Shown in pieces: positions 8,641 to 18,604 of a stretch of DNA of 64,000 bases. The position numbers and the translations under genes were made by a program. This DNA is from Burkholderia cepacia ATCC 25416 (GTDB lineage Bacteria; Pseudomonadota; Gammaproteobacteria; Burkholderiales; Burkholderiaceae): NCBI RefSeq assembly GCF_001411495.1, contig NZ_CP012982.1:1-64000 (forward strand), in the 5' to 3' direction. The notes beneath the pieces are model-generated. The model saw only the letters and a list, made by a program, of their open reading frames with translations. It was not told where the DNA came from and searched no databases. Within the stretch, counting starts at the first letter, position 1; each line of letters starts with the position of its first letter.

Positions 8641-10167
8641 TCATGCGCACGTCGTCCGACGCCAGTCGGACGACTGTTCATACGCATACGCAACGCGGTA
8701 GAGCGTCGCCTCGTCGAAACGGCGCCCGACCAGTTGCAGCCCGATCGGCAGATCGTCGGCTACCCCGCACGGCAGCGACATTGCCGGATGCCCGGACACG
8801 TCGAACGGCGCGGTATTCGCGAGCATCTCGAACGCCCGCGTCAGCGACTCGGACATCGCGCAACCGGGCTCCGGCAGCTTCGACGCGCGCATCGGTACGG
8901 TCGGCATCAGCAATACGTCATACGACTGCAGCGCCGCGTCGTAAGCCGATCGCAAGCGTCGCGCGAGGTTCTGGCACTTCGCGTAGTAACGCCCGCGATA
9001 CCGGCTCGTGAAGTATTCGCCCAGCAGCATCGTCACCTTCACGGTATCCGGCAACTCGTCGGCGCGCTCGCGCCAGCCCGCGTGATGATCGATCATGCCG
9101 GTCACATACAGGCCGCCCCAGTTGAACCCGTGGCTGTTGCCCTTCATCATCTGCTGCGTCGCGCCCTCGGCCGCAATCGGCAGCCAGATCGCGGTGCCGG
9201 CCGCATGCAGCGGCACCGACACTTCTTCGACGCGCGCGCCCAGCTTGCGCAACCGCTGCGTGGCGGCCCGCACGGCCTCGTCGACCACTTTCTCCGAATT
9301 GGCAAGCCCGAACGCCTCGCGCAGGATGCCGATCCGCAATCCCGCGATGCCGTCGCGGATCGCGCCGAGATAGTCGGCGCGCGGCGGCAACGTCCGTTGG
9401 CGCGGATCGAGCCCGTCGTCGCCCGCGATCACGTCGAGCAGCAGCGCGTTGTCGAGCACGTTGCCCGTCATCGGCCCCAGATGATCGACGGTTGCCTCGA
9501 TCGGCATCGCGCCGGTGTACGGCACGAGCCCGTGCGTCGGCTTCATCCCGTAGATGCCGCAATAGGCGGACGGGATCCGCACCGAGCCGCCCTGGTCGCC
9601 GCCGAGCGCCATGTCGACCTCGCCGCTCGCAACCAGCGCGCCGCTGCCCGACGACGAGCCGCCGGACGAGTGCCCTGCCTTGCGCGGATTGTGCACCGGC
9701 CCCGACGCGCTCGTGTGCGAGCCGCCGGAAAAGCAGTAGTACTCGCAGGTCGACTTGCCGGCGATCGTGCCGCCGGCGTCGAGCACCCGCGTGACGACGG
9801 TCGCATCGACATCGGGCACGTAGCCCTCGAACGTGGTCGAGCCATTGCGCATCGGCACGCCGGCGACGCAGATGTTGTCTTTCACGACCACCGTCCTGCC
9901 GCGCAGCTTGCCGTCGGCGGCGCCGTGGATCGTGCTCTTGCGCGCCCACGCGCCGTAACGGTTCTCGTCGCCTTCCGGGCGGTAGCCGGGCGTGCGCGGA
10001 TACGCGACGACGGGCAGATAGTCGGGCAGCGCGTCGATCGCATCGTAGGCGTCGAAGTTCGCCTGCAAGGCATCGTCGTATTCGGCGAGTTGCCGGGAAT
10101 CGAGATGAAAGCCGAAGCCGGCTGCCATATCGGACAGTTGTTCGCGGGTCGGGCGTTTGATGGCCAT
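8641..10167 (-). CDS. Aliphatic/aryl amidase of the nitrile pathway (amidase-signature family)
   Basis: Hydrolyses the amide made by nitrile hydratase to carboxylic acid and ammonia. The 508-residue protein has the whole Ser-cisSer-Lys triad: Lys 96 (VVVKDNI), Ser 171 in the Gly/Ser-rich loop, and Ser 195 in GGDQGGSVRIP. These are the numbers I recall for the Rhodococcus nitrile-pathway amidase. Other shared stretches are YTGAMPIEATVDHLGPMT and NTAPFDVSGHPAMSLP. A good ribosome site (GGAGAACG) precedes the ATG at 10167, and the aldoxime dehydratase gene ends 55 bp upstream on the same strand, so they are likely co-transcribed. Nothing looks broken. Confidence 0.93.
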   Translation of the reverse strand: MAIKRPTREQLSDMAAGFGFHLDSRQLAEYDDALQANFDAYDAIDALPDYLPVVAYPRTPGYRPEGDENRYGAWARKSTIHGAADGKLRGRTVVVKDNICVAGVPMRNGSTTFEGYVPDVDATVVTRVLDAGGTIAGKSTCEYYCFSGGSHTSASGPVHNPRKAGHSSGGSSSGSGALVASGEVDMALGGDQGGSVRIPSAYCGIYGMKPTHGLVPYTGAMPIEATVDHLGPMTGNVLDNALLLDVIAGDDGLDPRQRTLPPRADYLGAIRDGIAGLRIGILREAFGLANSEKVVDEAVRAATQRLRKLGARVEEVSVPLHAAGTAIWLPIAAEGATQQMMKGNSHGFNWGGLYVTGMIDHHAGWRERADELPDTVKVTMLLGEYFTSRYRGRYYAKCQNLARRLRSAYDAALQSYDVLLMPTVPMRASKLPEPGCAMSESLTRAFEMLANTAPFDVSGHPAMSLPCGVADDLPIGLQLVGRRFDEATLYRVAYAYEQSSDWRRTTCA

Positions 10168-10222
10168 CGACGTTCTCCAGTTCGGTAAGCGGCACCGCCG
10201 GCCCCGGCGGTGCCGGCGGGAT

Positions 10223-11281
10223 TCAGCGGGCGATGGCGACGGCGTCGCGCATCATCCCGGTGCGCGGATGGCAGTTCACGTATTCGTAGACCTGATGCTT
10301 CGCGTCGAAGACGGAAACCTCGTGATACAGCCGCAGTTTCGACAGCCCGGTGACGACGCGGAAGAACGTGACGAAGATCCGCAGGTGCGTCGGATGGGAT
10401 TCGGCCCATCGTTCGAGGCGGTCGAGCGAACGCCAGTGGCCGATGTTGTAGCTCTCGTCGAGCACGTTGCCGTCGAGATCGATCGAGCGCACGTAGCGGT
10501 TGCTGTAGCAGCCGACGTCCGTGCCGTTGTCGCGCAGGAAGTCCATTCCGCTGCGCAGCGTCGGCTCGATCTCCTCGAGATACAGTCGGCGCTCGTCGTG
10601 CTCGGCCGCGCGCCAGTCCTGGCCGGAGCGAATCAGCGCGATGTTGTCGTGCGCCAGCACGACCACGCGGCCACCGCGGGCCGGATCGCCCTCGACGATG
10701 CGCAACTCGCCGTCCGCCCGCATCCAGTCCGTCTGCGAGATCGGGAACCGGTCGCGCATCGATCCCCAGTAGCCGTGCTCCTCGATCTCGCCGCTGACGC
10801 CGTCCATGATCGCGCCGACGCCGGGGAAATCGTTCGTGAATGCGTAGAGCGTCTCGAACTGCTCGGCGCGCGGCGCGACGATTTCCCGGAAGTAGCCGAT
10901 GCCGTCCGCAAGGCGTGCGTCGGAGGTCCACCATTCGACGAGTGCAGGCGACGCAATCCAGCGCGCATACGCGGCCGGATCGCGCCAGTAGCCGACGGCG
11001 ATCAGGTTCTCGTAACCCTGGTCGTCGGTGTGTTGCGTCAGATCGAAGTTGTTCGGGCCGTCCTGCGCACCGAAATCGGCGACGATCCCGCGCAAAGCGG
11101 CCAGTGCCGCCGCGCGCTTGTCGGCGCCGCCGTATTGCACGCCGAAATAGCCCATCACGACCTGGCTCAGGTCTTCGGCGGCCCGGGCGACGTACATCGG
11201 GAACGGCGGCTGGTAGTCATCGGCGACGCGGCGCGACAGCGTCCGCGGGCAGACCAGGTGTTTGTCGATGGCGGATTCCAT
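10223..11281 (-). CDS. oxdA: Haem-containing aldoxime dehydratase
   Basis: Dehydrates aldoximes (R-CH=N-OH) to nitriles using ferrous haem bound directly by substrate nitrogen. From the ATG at 11281 the protein is 352 residues, the length I recall for Pseudomonas chlororaphis OxdA, and it begins MESAIDKHL as that enzyme nearly does. The four key residues fall at the same numbers: Arg 178, Ser 219, haem ligand His 299 and catalytic His 320. Long identical blocks occur, for example EEHGYWGSMRDRFPISQTDW. The 28 codons upstream of 11281 are not family sequence. It is followed by the amidase, and nitrile hydratase is encoded divergently, so its product feeds straight into the next step. Confidence 0.96.
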   Translation of the reverse strand: MESAIDKHLVCPRTLSRRVADDYQPPFPMYVARAAEDLSQVVMGYFGVQYGGADKRAAALAALRGIVADFGAQDGPNNFDLTQHTDDQGYENLIAVGYWRDPAAYARWIASPALVEWWTSDARLADGIGYFREIVAPRAEQFETLYAFTNDFPGVGAIMDGVSGEIEEHGYWGSMRDRFPISQTDWMRADGELRIVEGDPARGGRVVVLAHDNIALIRSGQDWRAAEHDERRLYLEEIEPTLRSGMDFLRDNGTDVGCYSNRYVRSIDLDGNVLDESYNIGHWRSLDRLERWAESHPTHLRIFVTFFRVVTGLSKLRLYHEVSVFDAKHQVYEYVNCHPRTGMMRDAVAIAR

Positions 11282-11373
11282 GCATGACCTCTCTGGAAAG
11301 GGAATCGGGTGTCGGGGTATCGACGTGGGGAAGGAGCGACATGCACCGGCCTTATCCCGGCGCATGCGGGTGG

Positions 11374-12270
11374 TCAGAAGATGTGCGCGTAACGCAGGCC
11401 GGCGAGCACACTGTTCTTCGGACCGTTGCGCACGCTCAGGTCGGTGCCGAGCTGGATTTGCACCTGATCGGCCTTCGTCACGAACTTCGCCGCGGTGATC
11501 CGCAGGCGCGTCGTGCGCAGCGCGTCGTTGTTGTCCGTGCCGTCGACGCTCGTTTCACCGCCCCAGAGCTGCGTGATGCCGATCCCGAGCGACGTGCCCG
11601 GATCGGGCATGTAACGCACCATCGCCTGTGCGCTGTAGCTCATTCGCTGATGCAGCGTCGCACCGCTCGCGCCGTACGACGTGTTATTGCCGTACCAGAT
11701 CGCATCGCCGACGAGATCGAGTGCCCACTGCGGCGAAAAGTGCTTGACGTAGGCTGCCTGGAAATCGAGCGACCAGCGGTTGGCGCCGAGATTGAGACCG
11801 CGGTTCTGGTCGTAGCTCCCGGTCGGCGCGTAGACGTAGACCGTCGCGGCGACGACGTCCTTCGCTTCGTTCAGGCGGAATTTCAACGGTGCGGTCAGGA
11901 TCACGTCGCCGACACCGTTCGTACTGCCAAGCGCGCCGGCGCTGCCGAAGCTGCTGATATGACCGAACGGCAGCAACACCTGCGGATCGATCGTGAGCCT
12001 GTCGGTGAGCTGGAACACATGCAGCAGGCGGGCGATGCCGACATTCGACTGCAGGTCGAAATCCGACGTCCGGTGGCCGTTCGCGTAGTAGGCGTTCGTC
12101 GCGGAATAGTTGTAGTACAGCACGCCGATCGTCGCGCCGACCGGATACTGCTCATAGTCGCCGGGATCGACCTCGACCGCGCCCGCGTAATGCGATGCGA
12201 CGGCGATCAGCGACAAACCGATCCAGCGCGCGATTCGCTTCAGTTTCATTCTGTTGACGTTGTCCATCAT
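11374..12270 (-). CDS. Outer-membrane beta-barrel of the phenol MetA-degradation/SphX transporter family
   Basis: Secreted protein of about 298 residues. A signal peptide (RIARWIGLSLIAVASHYAGA) precedes alternating amphipathic strands ending in an aromatic residue (LRYAHIF), as in outer-membrane barrels. Family members sit in operons for degrading aromatic compounds and are thought to pass hydrophobic substrates. Two adjacent ATGs (12270, 12267) follow a strong GAGGAG; the second gives better spacing. It leads the minus-strand operon ahead of oxdA (93 bp gap), so uptake of aldoxime or nitrile is a fair inference. No direct evidence of substrate exists in the sequence. Confidence 0.75.
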   Translation of the reverse strand: MMDNVNRMKLKRIARWIGLSLIAVASHYAGAVEVDPGDYEQYPVGATIGVLYYNYSATNAYYANGHRTSDFDLQSNVGIARLLHVFQLTDRLTIDPQVLLPFGHISSFGSAGALGSTNGVGDVILTAPLKFRLNEAKDVVAATVYVYAPTGSYDQNRGLNLGANRWSLDFQAAYVKHFSPQWALDLVGDAIWYGNNTSYGASGATLHQRMSYSAQAMVRYMPDPGTSLGIGITQLWGGETSVDGTDNNDALRTTRLRITAAKFVTKADQVQIQLGTDLSVRNGPKNSVLAGLRYAHIF

Positions 12271-12782
12271 GCTCCTCACCTGGTTGCGCAGACACCGCCA
12301 CGCTCGACGCACGACGAACGGGAACCGTCGCCGGATGGTGGAATCGCGGGATGCTGGCCGACTGTTGTTCCGCCGTTACATCGGGGATGCCGGCGATTCG
12401 CGACATCGAACGGCCGTCGCTTGAGGATGAGAATAGGAAGGCAAAATCCGCAGTTCTGTTTTCCGGCGGAACAAGAAATTGGCTGTGGCGGGCCTGCGCC
12501 TCCGATGTCATGCAGCGGTCGCAAAACGTGCGCCGCTGCCGCTGTTTTCGTCCCGGGCGCCCCGCCGATTGCCGCCCATCTCCGTGCATCCGCGCGCATC
12601 GGCCCCATGCCGCGCCACGGGGCCGTCTCAGCACAGTTTCCGATCCGTGCCGGCAAAGAACCGCGCTTTTTCTCTTCTTACCCTGCTCATCGAGCGTGAC
12701 CGACACCACGCGTCCACGCCCCGCCACGGCAATACCACCGCGATGGCGGCGGTCAACCCGAACCACGACAAGGAACCCCACG
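12271..12782. promoter_or_regulatory. Divergent control region between the aldoxime and nitrile hydratase operons
   Basis: This is 512 bp without a credible gene; the ORFs here are Arg/Ala-rich shadows without family features. It must hold the promoters for both operons. An AT-richer stretch near 12420-12480 is the best place for the nitrile hydratase promoter. GCAAAA occurs at about 12440 and 12531, possible half-sites of an AraC-type activator. A ribosome site (AAGGAA) lies just before 12783. No riboswitch-like fold was recognised. Confidence 0.5.
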
Positions 12783-13382
12783 ATGAGCGCGACCCCTTCC
12801 GCGGAAACAGCCTCGACGCCCGGCGAACGTGCCTGGGCGCTGTTTCGCGTGATGAAAGAGAAGAACCTGATCCCCGACGGCTATATCGAAGGCCTGACCG
12901 AGCTGATGTCCACGACCTGGGATCCGGCCAACGGCGCGCGCATCGTCGCGCGTGCGTGGGTCGACCCGGCGTTTCGCGAACTGCTGCTGAAGGACGGCAC
13001 GGCCGCGTGCGCGCAGTTCGGCTACACCGGCCCGCAGGGCGAGTACATCGTCGCGCTCGAAGACACGCCCACGCTGAAGAACGTGATCGTCTGCAGCCTG
13101 TGCTCATGCACGAACTGGCCGGTGCTCGGGCTGCCGCCCGAGTGGTACAAGGGCTTCGAATATCGTGCGCGGCTCGTCCGCGAGGGCCGCACGGTGCTGC
13201 GCGAGCTCGGCACCGACCTGCCCGACGACGTCGTCGTGAAGGTCTGGGATACGACCGCCGAAAGCCGCTATCTCGTGCTGCCCGTGCGGCCGGCCGGCAG
13301 CGAGCACATGACCGAGGATCAACTGCGCACGCTCGTCACGAAGGACGTGCTGATCGGCGTGGCGCTGCCGCGCGCGCGCTGA
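12783..13382 (+). CDS. nthA: Nitrile hydratase alpha subunit, iron type
   Basis: Metal-binding subunit of nitrile hydratase, which adds water to nitriles to give amides. The 199-residue protein has the metal site C104-S-L-C107-S-C109. Ser at the second place marks the non-corrin iron type (cobalt enzymes have Thr), and the second and third Cys are normally oxidised to sulfinic and sulfenic acids. The following WPVLGLPPEWYK and YRARLVREGRTVL blocks are family hallmarks. The ATG at 12783 follows AAGGAACCCC. The beta subunit follows after 42 bp and the activator overlaps it, matching known iron-type operons. Length is normal. Confidence 0.96.
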   Translation: MSATPSAETASTPGERAWALFRVMKEKNLIPDGYIEGLTELMSTTWDPANGARIVARAWVDPAFRELLLKDGTAACAQFGYTGPQGEYIVALEDTPTLKNVIVCSLCSCTNWPVLGLPPEWYKGFEYRARLVREGRTVLRELGTDLPDDVVVKVWDTTAESRYLVLPVRPAGSEHMTEDQLRTLVTKDVLIGVALPRAR

Positions 13383-13424
13383 CTCCCCCCGTTTCGCTCT
13401 CGACCTTCATCTCGGAGATCACAT

Positions 13425-14074
13425 ATGGACGGCTTTCACGACCTCGGCGGATTCCAGGGTTTCGGCCCGGTGCCGCACACGATCAACAGTCTCGGCTACA
13501 AGCCGGTCTTCAAGGAAGACTGGGAACATCTCGCGTACAGCCTGATGTTCGTCGGCGTGGACCAACTGAAAAAATTCAGCGTCGACGAGGTACGTCACGC
13601 GGTCGAACGCATCGACGTACGCCAGCATGTCGGCACGCGCTACTACGAGCGCTACGTGATCGCGACGGCGACATTGCTCGTCGAAACCGGCGTGCTCACG
13701 CAGGATGAACTCGACCGCGCGCTCGGTTCGCATTTCCGGCTCGCGAACCCGCCGACATCCGGCGGCCGGGCGGCACCGCCCGACTCGACGCGGTTCGAGG
13801 TCGGCGAGCGTGTCGTCGTTCGCGACGAATACGTCAGCGGGCACATCCGCGCGCCGGGCTACGTTCGCGGCAAAGAAGGCGTCGTGCTGCACCGGACGAC
13901 CGAATCGTGGCCCTTCCCGGACGCGATCGGCCACGGCGACACCGGCGCCGCCCGTCAGCCGACCTACCATGTCGAGTTCCGCGTGAAGGATCTGTGGGGC
14001 GACGCCGCCGACGACGGCTACGTCGTGGTCGACCTGTTCGAAGGCTACCTGGATCGCGCGTCCGGGCAGAGCGC

Positions 14075-14078
<4 letters not shown>
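13425..14078 (+). CDS. nthB: Nitrile hydratase beta subunit
   Basis: Second subunit of nitrile hydratase, 217 residues, forming the active-site cleft with the alpha chain. It opens with [14 protein letters not shown], the classic beta-subunit start. It holds helices of the N-terminal half ([20 protein letters not shown]) and the C-terminal SH3-like barrel ([13 protein letters not shown] ... [13 protein letters not shown]). The stop overlaps the activator start by 4 bases, so subunit and activator are made together. No anomaly seen. Confidence 0.95.
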
Positions 14079-15337
<1,259 letters not shown>

Positions 15338-15521
15338 CGTGAGACTCGATGCCTTCGGTTGCAACGCCTGCGTCCAACGACTGTCGAGCACCGGTGAGCG
15401 CCGTGCCCGGTTCGGCGTTGCCTGAATCCAGACAGCGCCGCCGAGGGCAGTTTTCTTCAATACCGGCACGCGCGGCTTCTTTAGTCTCGATGCGACTTTG
15501 ACATTCGCATGGAGGCACTCA

Positions 15522-16109
15522 ATGAGCATGCTGGTTTCGATGGCCGCGTTCGCGCTGGCGTCGTCGATCACACCCGGTCCCGTCAACATCGTCGCGCTCA
15601 GTGCGGGCGCGCGCCACGGTCTCGGCGCAAGCCTGCGGTATGCGGCCGGCGCGACGCTCGGCTTCGTCGCGCTGTTCCTGCTGATCGGCCTCGGGCTGCA
15701 CGCGGCGCTCGCGCGCTGGCCCGTGCTGACGACCGCCACGCAGTGGTCGGGAATCGCGTTTCTGCTGTACATGGCGCTGCGGCTCGCCCTCGACGACGGC
15801 CGGCTGTCGGCCGACCCGGACGTGGCCGGCCCGTCGGCGGCGTCCGGCGCGGCGATGCAGTGGCTGAATCCGAAGGCGTGGCTCGCGTGCGTGGCCGCGA
15901 TGGGCGCGTACGCGGCCGACGGCGACCGCGCGCAGGTCTGGCAGTTCGCCGCGCTGTATCTCGTGATCTGTTTCGCATCCATCGCTTGCTGGGGATATGC
16001 CGGCGCATCGCTGCGGCACCGGCTCGCGAACGCGCGGAGGATGCGCGTGTTCAACCGGCTGATGGCGCTGCTGCTCGCGGGCAGCGCGCTGTTTCTGCTG
16101 GACGTCTAG
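15522..16109 (+). CDS. LysE/RhtB-family amino-acid exporter
   Basis: Inner-membrane exporter, 195 residues, about five to six TM segments. The N-terminus MLVSMAAFALASSITPGPVNIVALSAG contains the family signature SxTPGPVN, and LNPKAWLACVAAMGAY is the second family block. The ATG at 15522 has GGAGG eight bases upstream. It is followed 73 bp later by a convergent AraC-type regulator, an arrangement frequently seen for this family. The substrate (amino acid or analogue) cannot be told. Confidence 0.88.
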   Translation: MSMLVSMAAFALASSITPGPVNIVALSAGARHGLGASLRYAAGATLGFVALFLLIGLGLHAALARWPVLTTATQWSGIAFLLYMALRLALDDGRLSADPDVAGPSAASGAAMQWLNPKAWLACVAAMGAYAADGDRAQVWQFAALYLVICFASIACWGYAGASLRHRLANARRMRVFNRLMALLLAGSALFLLDV

Positions 16110-16182
16110 CCGGCCGGCTCGCGGGTCAGGCGCTTCGGCGTATCGACGGCGCGAGCGCACTCCGCGCTCTGCGCGCTGCCGT

Positions 16183-17028
16183 TCAGCTCGTCGCGCTGCG
16201 GTACTGGCCGGGCGTCGCGGCCGCGATCCGCCGGAACGCGCGCTGGAAATGCGCCTGGTCGGCGAAGCCCGCGTCGAGTGCAACGTCGGCGATCGGCCGG
16301 CCGCGGCGCAGCTCCGTGCGGCCGTACTGCACGCGGCGGTCGATCAGGAACGCATGCGGCGTCATGCCGTAGCGCGCGTTGAACGCGCGGATCAGGTACG
16401 ACGGCGACAAATCGGCGGCCGCGCAGATCGCATCGAGCGTGACGCCCTCGCGGCAATGCGCGGCGATGTAGTCGGCCGCGCGCGCGAGCTTGGCGTTGTC
16501 GTCCCCGGCGCGCGGGCCGGGCAGCTCGCGGTCGAGCGCGCCGTGCAGCGCCGTGAAGAATTCGACCGCCGCGCTCTCCTTGCCGAGCGGATCGATGCCG
16601 GGCGCGACGAGCGTCCGGTAGAAACCGCCAAATTGCGCGAACAGGTCGCGCCGTTCGGTCAACTTCGGCGAAAAGCCGTGAAAATCGCGGTTCGGATCGC
16701 GGCCCAGCGAATGCTGCAGCCGCGCGAGCCACGGCACGTCGACATAGACCATCCGGTACGCCCACGCGTCCGGGCCGTACGGATTGCACGCATGCACCTG
16801 TTCCGGGTCGATGATCACCAGCACGCCGCGCCCGACGTGCTCGTGCGTCGCGCCGTTCACGTAGGTGCTCGTGCCGCCGACAATCGCGCCCACCGAAAAC
16901 GTGTCGTGCGTGTGCTTCGCGTAGCAGATCGCGCGGCCGTCGTCGACGGTGCGCGCCTCGATGAACGGCAGCGCGGCATCGCGCCAGAACGGCGACGGTA
17001 CGACGGATCGGTTGGCGGTACGGCTCAC
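16183..17028 (-). CDS. AraC-family transcriptional regulator with cupin sensor domain
   Basis: About 281 residues. The N-terminal cupin-like AraC-binding domain holds YAKHTHDTFSVGAIVGG and IIDPEQVHACNPYGPDAW. The C-terminal double helix-turn-helix spans the last 100 residues (LDAICAAADLSPSYLIRAFNARYG ... VALDAGFADQAHFQRAFRR). I chose the GTG at 17028 (VSRTANRSV) behind GGGAG; an ATG at 17070 would add 14 residues of low-complexity sequence. It points at the LysE exporter gene from the other side and probably controls it, an inference from arrangement only. Confidence 0.85.
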   Translation of the reverse strand: MSRTANRSVVPSPFWRDAALPFIEARTVDDGRAICYAKHTHDTFSVGAIVGGTSTYVNGATHEHVGRGVLVIIDPEQVHACNPYGPDAWAYRMVYVDVPWLARLQHSLGRDPNRDFHGFSPKLTERRDLFAQFGGFYRTLVAPGIDPLGKESAAVEFFTALHGALDRELPGPRAGDDNAKLARAADYIAAHCREGVTLDAICAAADLSPSYLIRAFNARYGMTPHAFLIDRRVQYGRTELRRGRPIADVALDAGFADQAHFQRAFRRIAAATPGQYRSATS

Positions 17029-17198
17029 GCGGCGGGCTCCCGGTTCGGACGGCGACCGCCCACCGTACAAGACTGTGCGGCGCGGCGCAACCGGAACGCC
17101 ACGCTTCGATACGGGATTGCGCCGTTTCGCCTAAGCTTTGAATTCCGTCCGCCGCGGCGCCCGCGGCGGTTTTCGTTCACTCCTCTTCCGTCACGCTC

Positions 17199-17993
17199 AT
17201 GCATATCGATCTGAAAGGCAAGACCGCGGTCGTTACCGCCTCCACCGCCGGCATCGGGCTCGCGATTGCCGAAGGGCTCGCGCGCGCCGGTGCGCGCGTC
17301 GTCGTCAACGGCCGCAGCGACGCGTCGGTGCAGTCCGCGCTCGCGCACCTGCGTGCGGCCGTCCCCGACGCGGGCTTCGACGGCATCGCGGCCGATCTCT
17401 CCGATGCCACGGGTGTCGCCCGCATCACGCAGCACACGCCCGCGGCCGACATCCTCGTCAACAATGCGGGCATCTACGGCCTGAAGGCGTTCTTCGAGAT
17501 CGACGACGCCGAGTGGGAACATTACTTCCAGATGAACGTGATGTCCGGCGTGCGGCTCGCGCGGCATTACCTGAAGGGGATGATCGAACGCAATGCCGGC
17601 CGCATCGTGTTCATTTCGTCGGAATCGGGCCTGAACATCCCGGTCGACATGATTCATTACGGATTCACGAAAACCGCGCAGCTGTCGATCGCACGCGGCC
17701 TCGCGAAGCTCGCGGCCGGCACCAACGTGACCGTCAACTCGGTGCTGCCGGGGCCGACGATGTCGGACGGCGTGCGGGCGCTGCTGAAGGAAACGGCCGA
17801 CGAAACCGGCCGCAGCGTGGAAGACGTGGCCGTGGAGTTCGTGCGCAACCATCGTTCGAGCTCGATCATCCAGCGGCCGGCGACGCCCGAGGAAGTCGCG
17901 AACCTGGTGGTCTACGTGTGCTCGCCGCAGGCTTCGGCGACGACGGGCGCCGCGTTGCGGGTGGACGGCGGCGTGGTCGACACGATCGCGTGA
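17199..17993 (+). CDS. Short-chain dehydrogenase/reductase
   Basis: NAD(P)-dependent oxidoreductase of 264 residues with the classic fold. The cofactor motif is TASTAGIG (13-20), where the usual first Gly of TGxxxGIG is replaced by Ala. NNAG lies at 88-91, the catalytic serine is in FISSESG (140-141), and the YxxxK pair is Tyr 154 and Lys 158. The C-terminus has PATPEEVANLVVYVCSPQAS and RVDGGVV. An insertion after PGP (SDGVRALLKETADETG) is typical of one SDR subgroup. No partner gene reveals its substrate. Confidence 0.88.
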   Translation: MHIDLKGKTAVVTASTAGIGLAIAEGLARAGARVVVNGRSDASVQSALAHLRAAVPDAGFDGIAADLSDATGVARITQHTPAADILVNNAGIYGLKAFFEIDDAEWEHYFQMNVMSGVRLARHYLKGMIERNAGRIVFISSESGLNIPVDMIHYGFTKTAQLSIARGLAKLAAGTNVTVNSVLPGPTMSDGVRALLKETADETGRSVEDVAVEFVRNHRSSSIIQRPATPEEVANLVVYVCSPQASATTGAALRVDGGVVDTIA

Positions 17994-18017
17994 CGGCGGG
18001 CGGGCACGGCCGCCGCG

Positions 18018-18416
18018 CTAGCGCGAAGCGGCCTTGCCCGGCTGGAGCGTGCCCTTGCGATCGGCGTTCATGCACGAATCGAAGCCGTGTTGCGTGACGA
18101 TGCCGGCCCTGTCGAACACGACGAAGTATTCGCGGTGATCGTTGCCGTGCTCGATGAAGTAGTTGTAGCAGACGCCGCTGCCGTTGCGGACCATCCAGAC
18201 GCTGCGCGGGTTGCCGGCCGCGCGGACGACGTCGGCGCGCGTCGCGCCGTGCCGCGACGCGGCCCGCGCGAGCGGCGTGCGTGAATACGAAAATGGCAGC
18301 CACGAGTCGAACCACGCGCAGCCGTGCAACATCAGGCAGCTGGCGGCCAGGGACAGCGTCGCTGCGGGACGGGCCATCGAAATCAATCGCATGCTTGGGA
18401 AAATCTGCTGCGCCAT
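18018..18416 (-). CDS. Small OsmE/BamE-like outer-membrane lipoprotein
   Basis: Putative lipoprotein of up to 132 residues with a signal peptide ending in LHGC. The mature part carries the pattern of the SmpA/OmlA (BamE) fold: a helix (HGATRADVVRAAGNPRSV), then strands with a Cys pair (GVCYNYFI ... HGFDSCM). This recalls E. coli OsmE, which has a similar Cys pair and length. It may help keep the envelope stable. Starts at 18416, 18392 (MRLISM) or 18377 are all possible since no ribosome site stands out. Moderate certainty about family; function unknown. Confidence 0.6.
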   Translation of the reverse strand: MAQQIFPSMRLISMARPAATLSLAASCLMLHGCAWFDSWLPFSYSRTPLARAASRHGATRADVVRAAGNPRSVWMVRNGSGVCYNYFIEHGNDHREYFVVFDRAGIVTQHGFDSCMNADRKGTLQPGKAASR

Positions 18417-18604
18417 GCCGGCGTGATCGAAAGCCCCATGCTACTCGACCTTTGGGTCCGGATCGAAAAGAAATGTAGAGATCTTTATACGAATCCCTGC
18501 ATGTCATGCCCGCTCGCAAGCCCGGTCGTTGCAGCCCCCACATGCTTGCACGCGCATCGAACCCGCCGCGCCGATGCGTCAAATCGGCACAACGTCGCGC
18601 ATCG

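Noticed and set aside
12276..12656. 126-residue ORF in the aldoxime control region
   Set aside because: No domain, no ribosome site, and low-complexity composition; better seen as non-coding.
15338..15521. Possible amino-acid riboswitch before the LysE exporter
   Set aside because: Some self-pairing is present, but no lysine or glycine aptamer features could be recognised.
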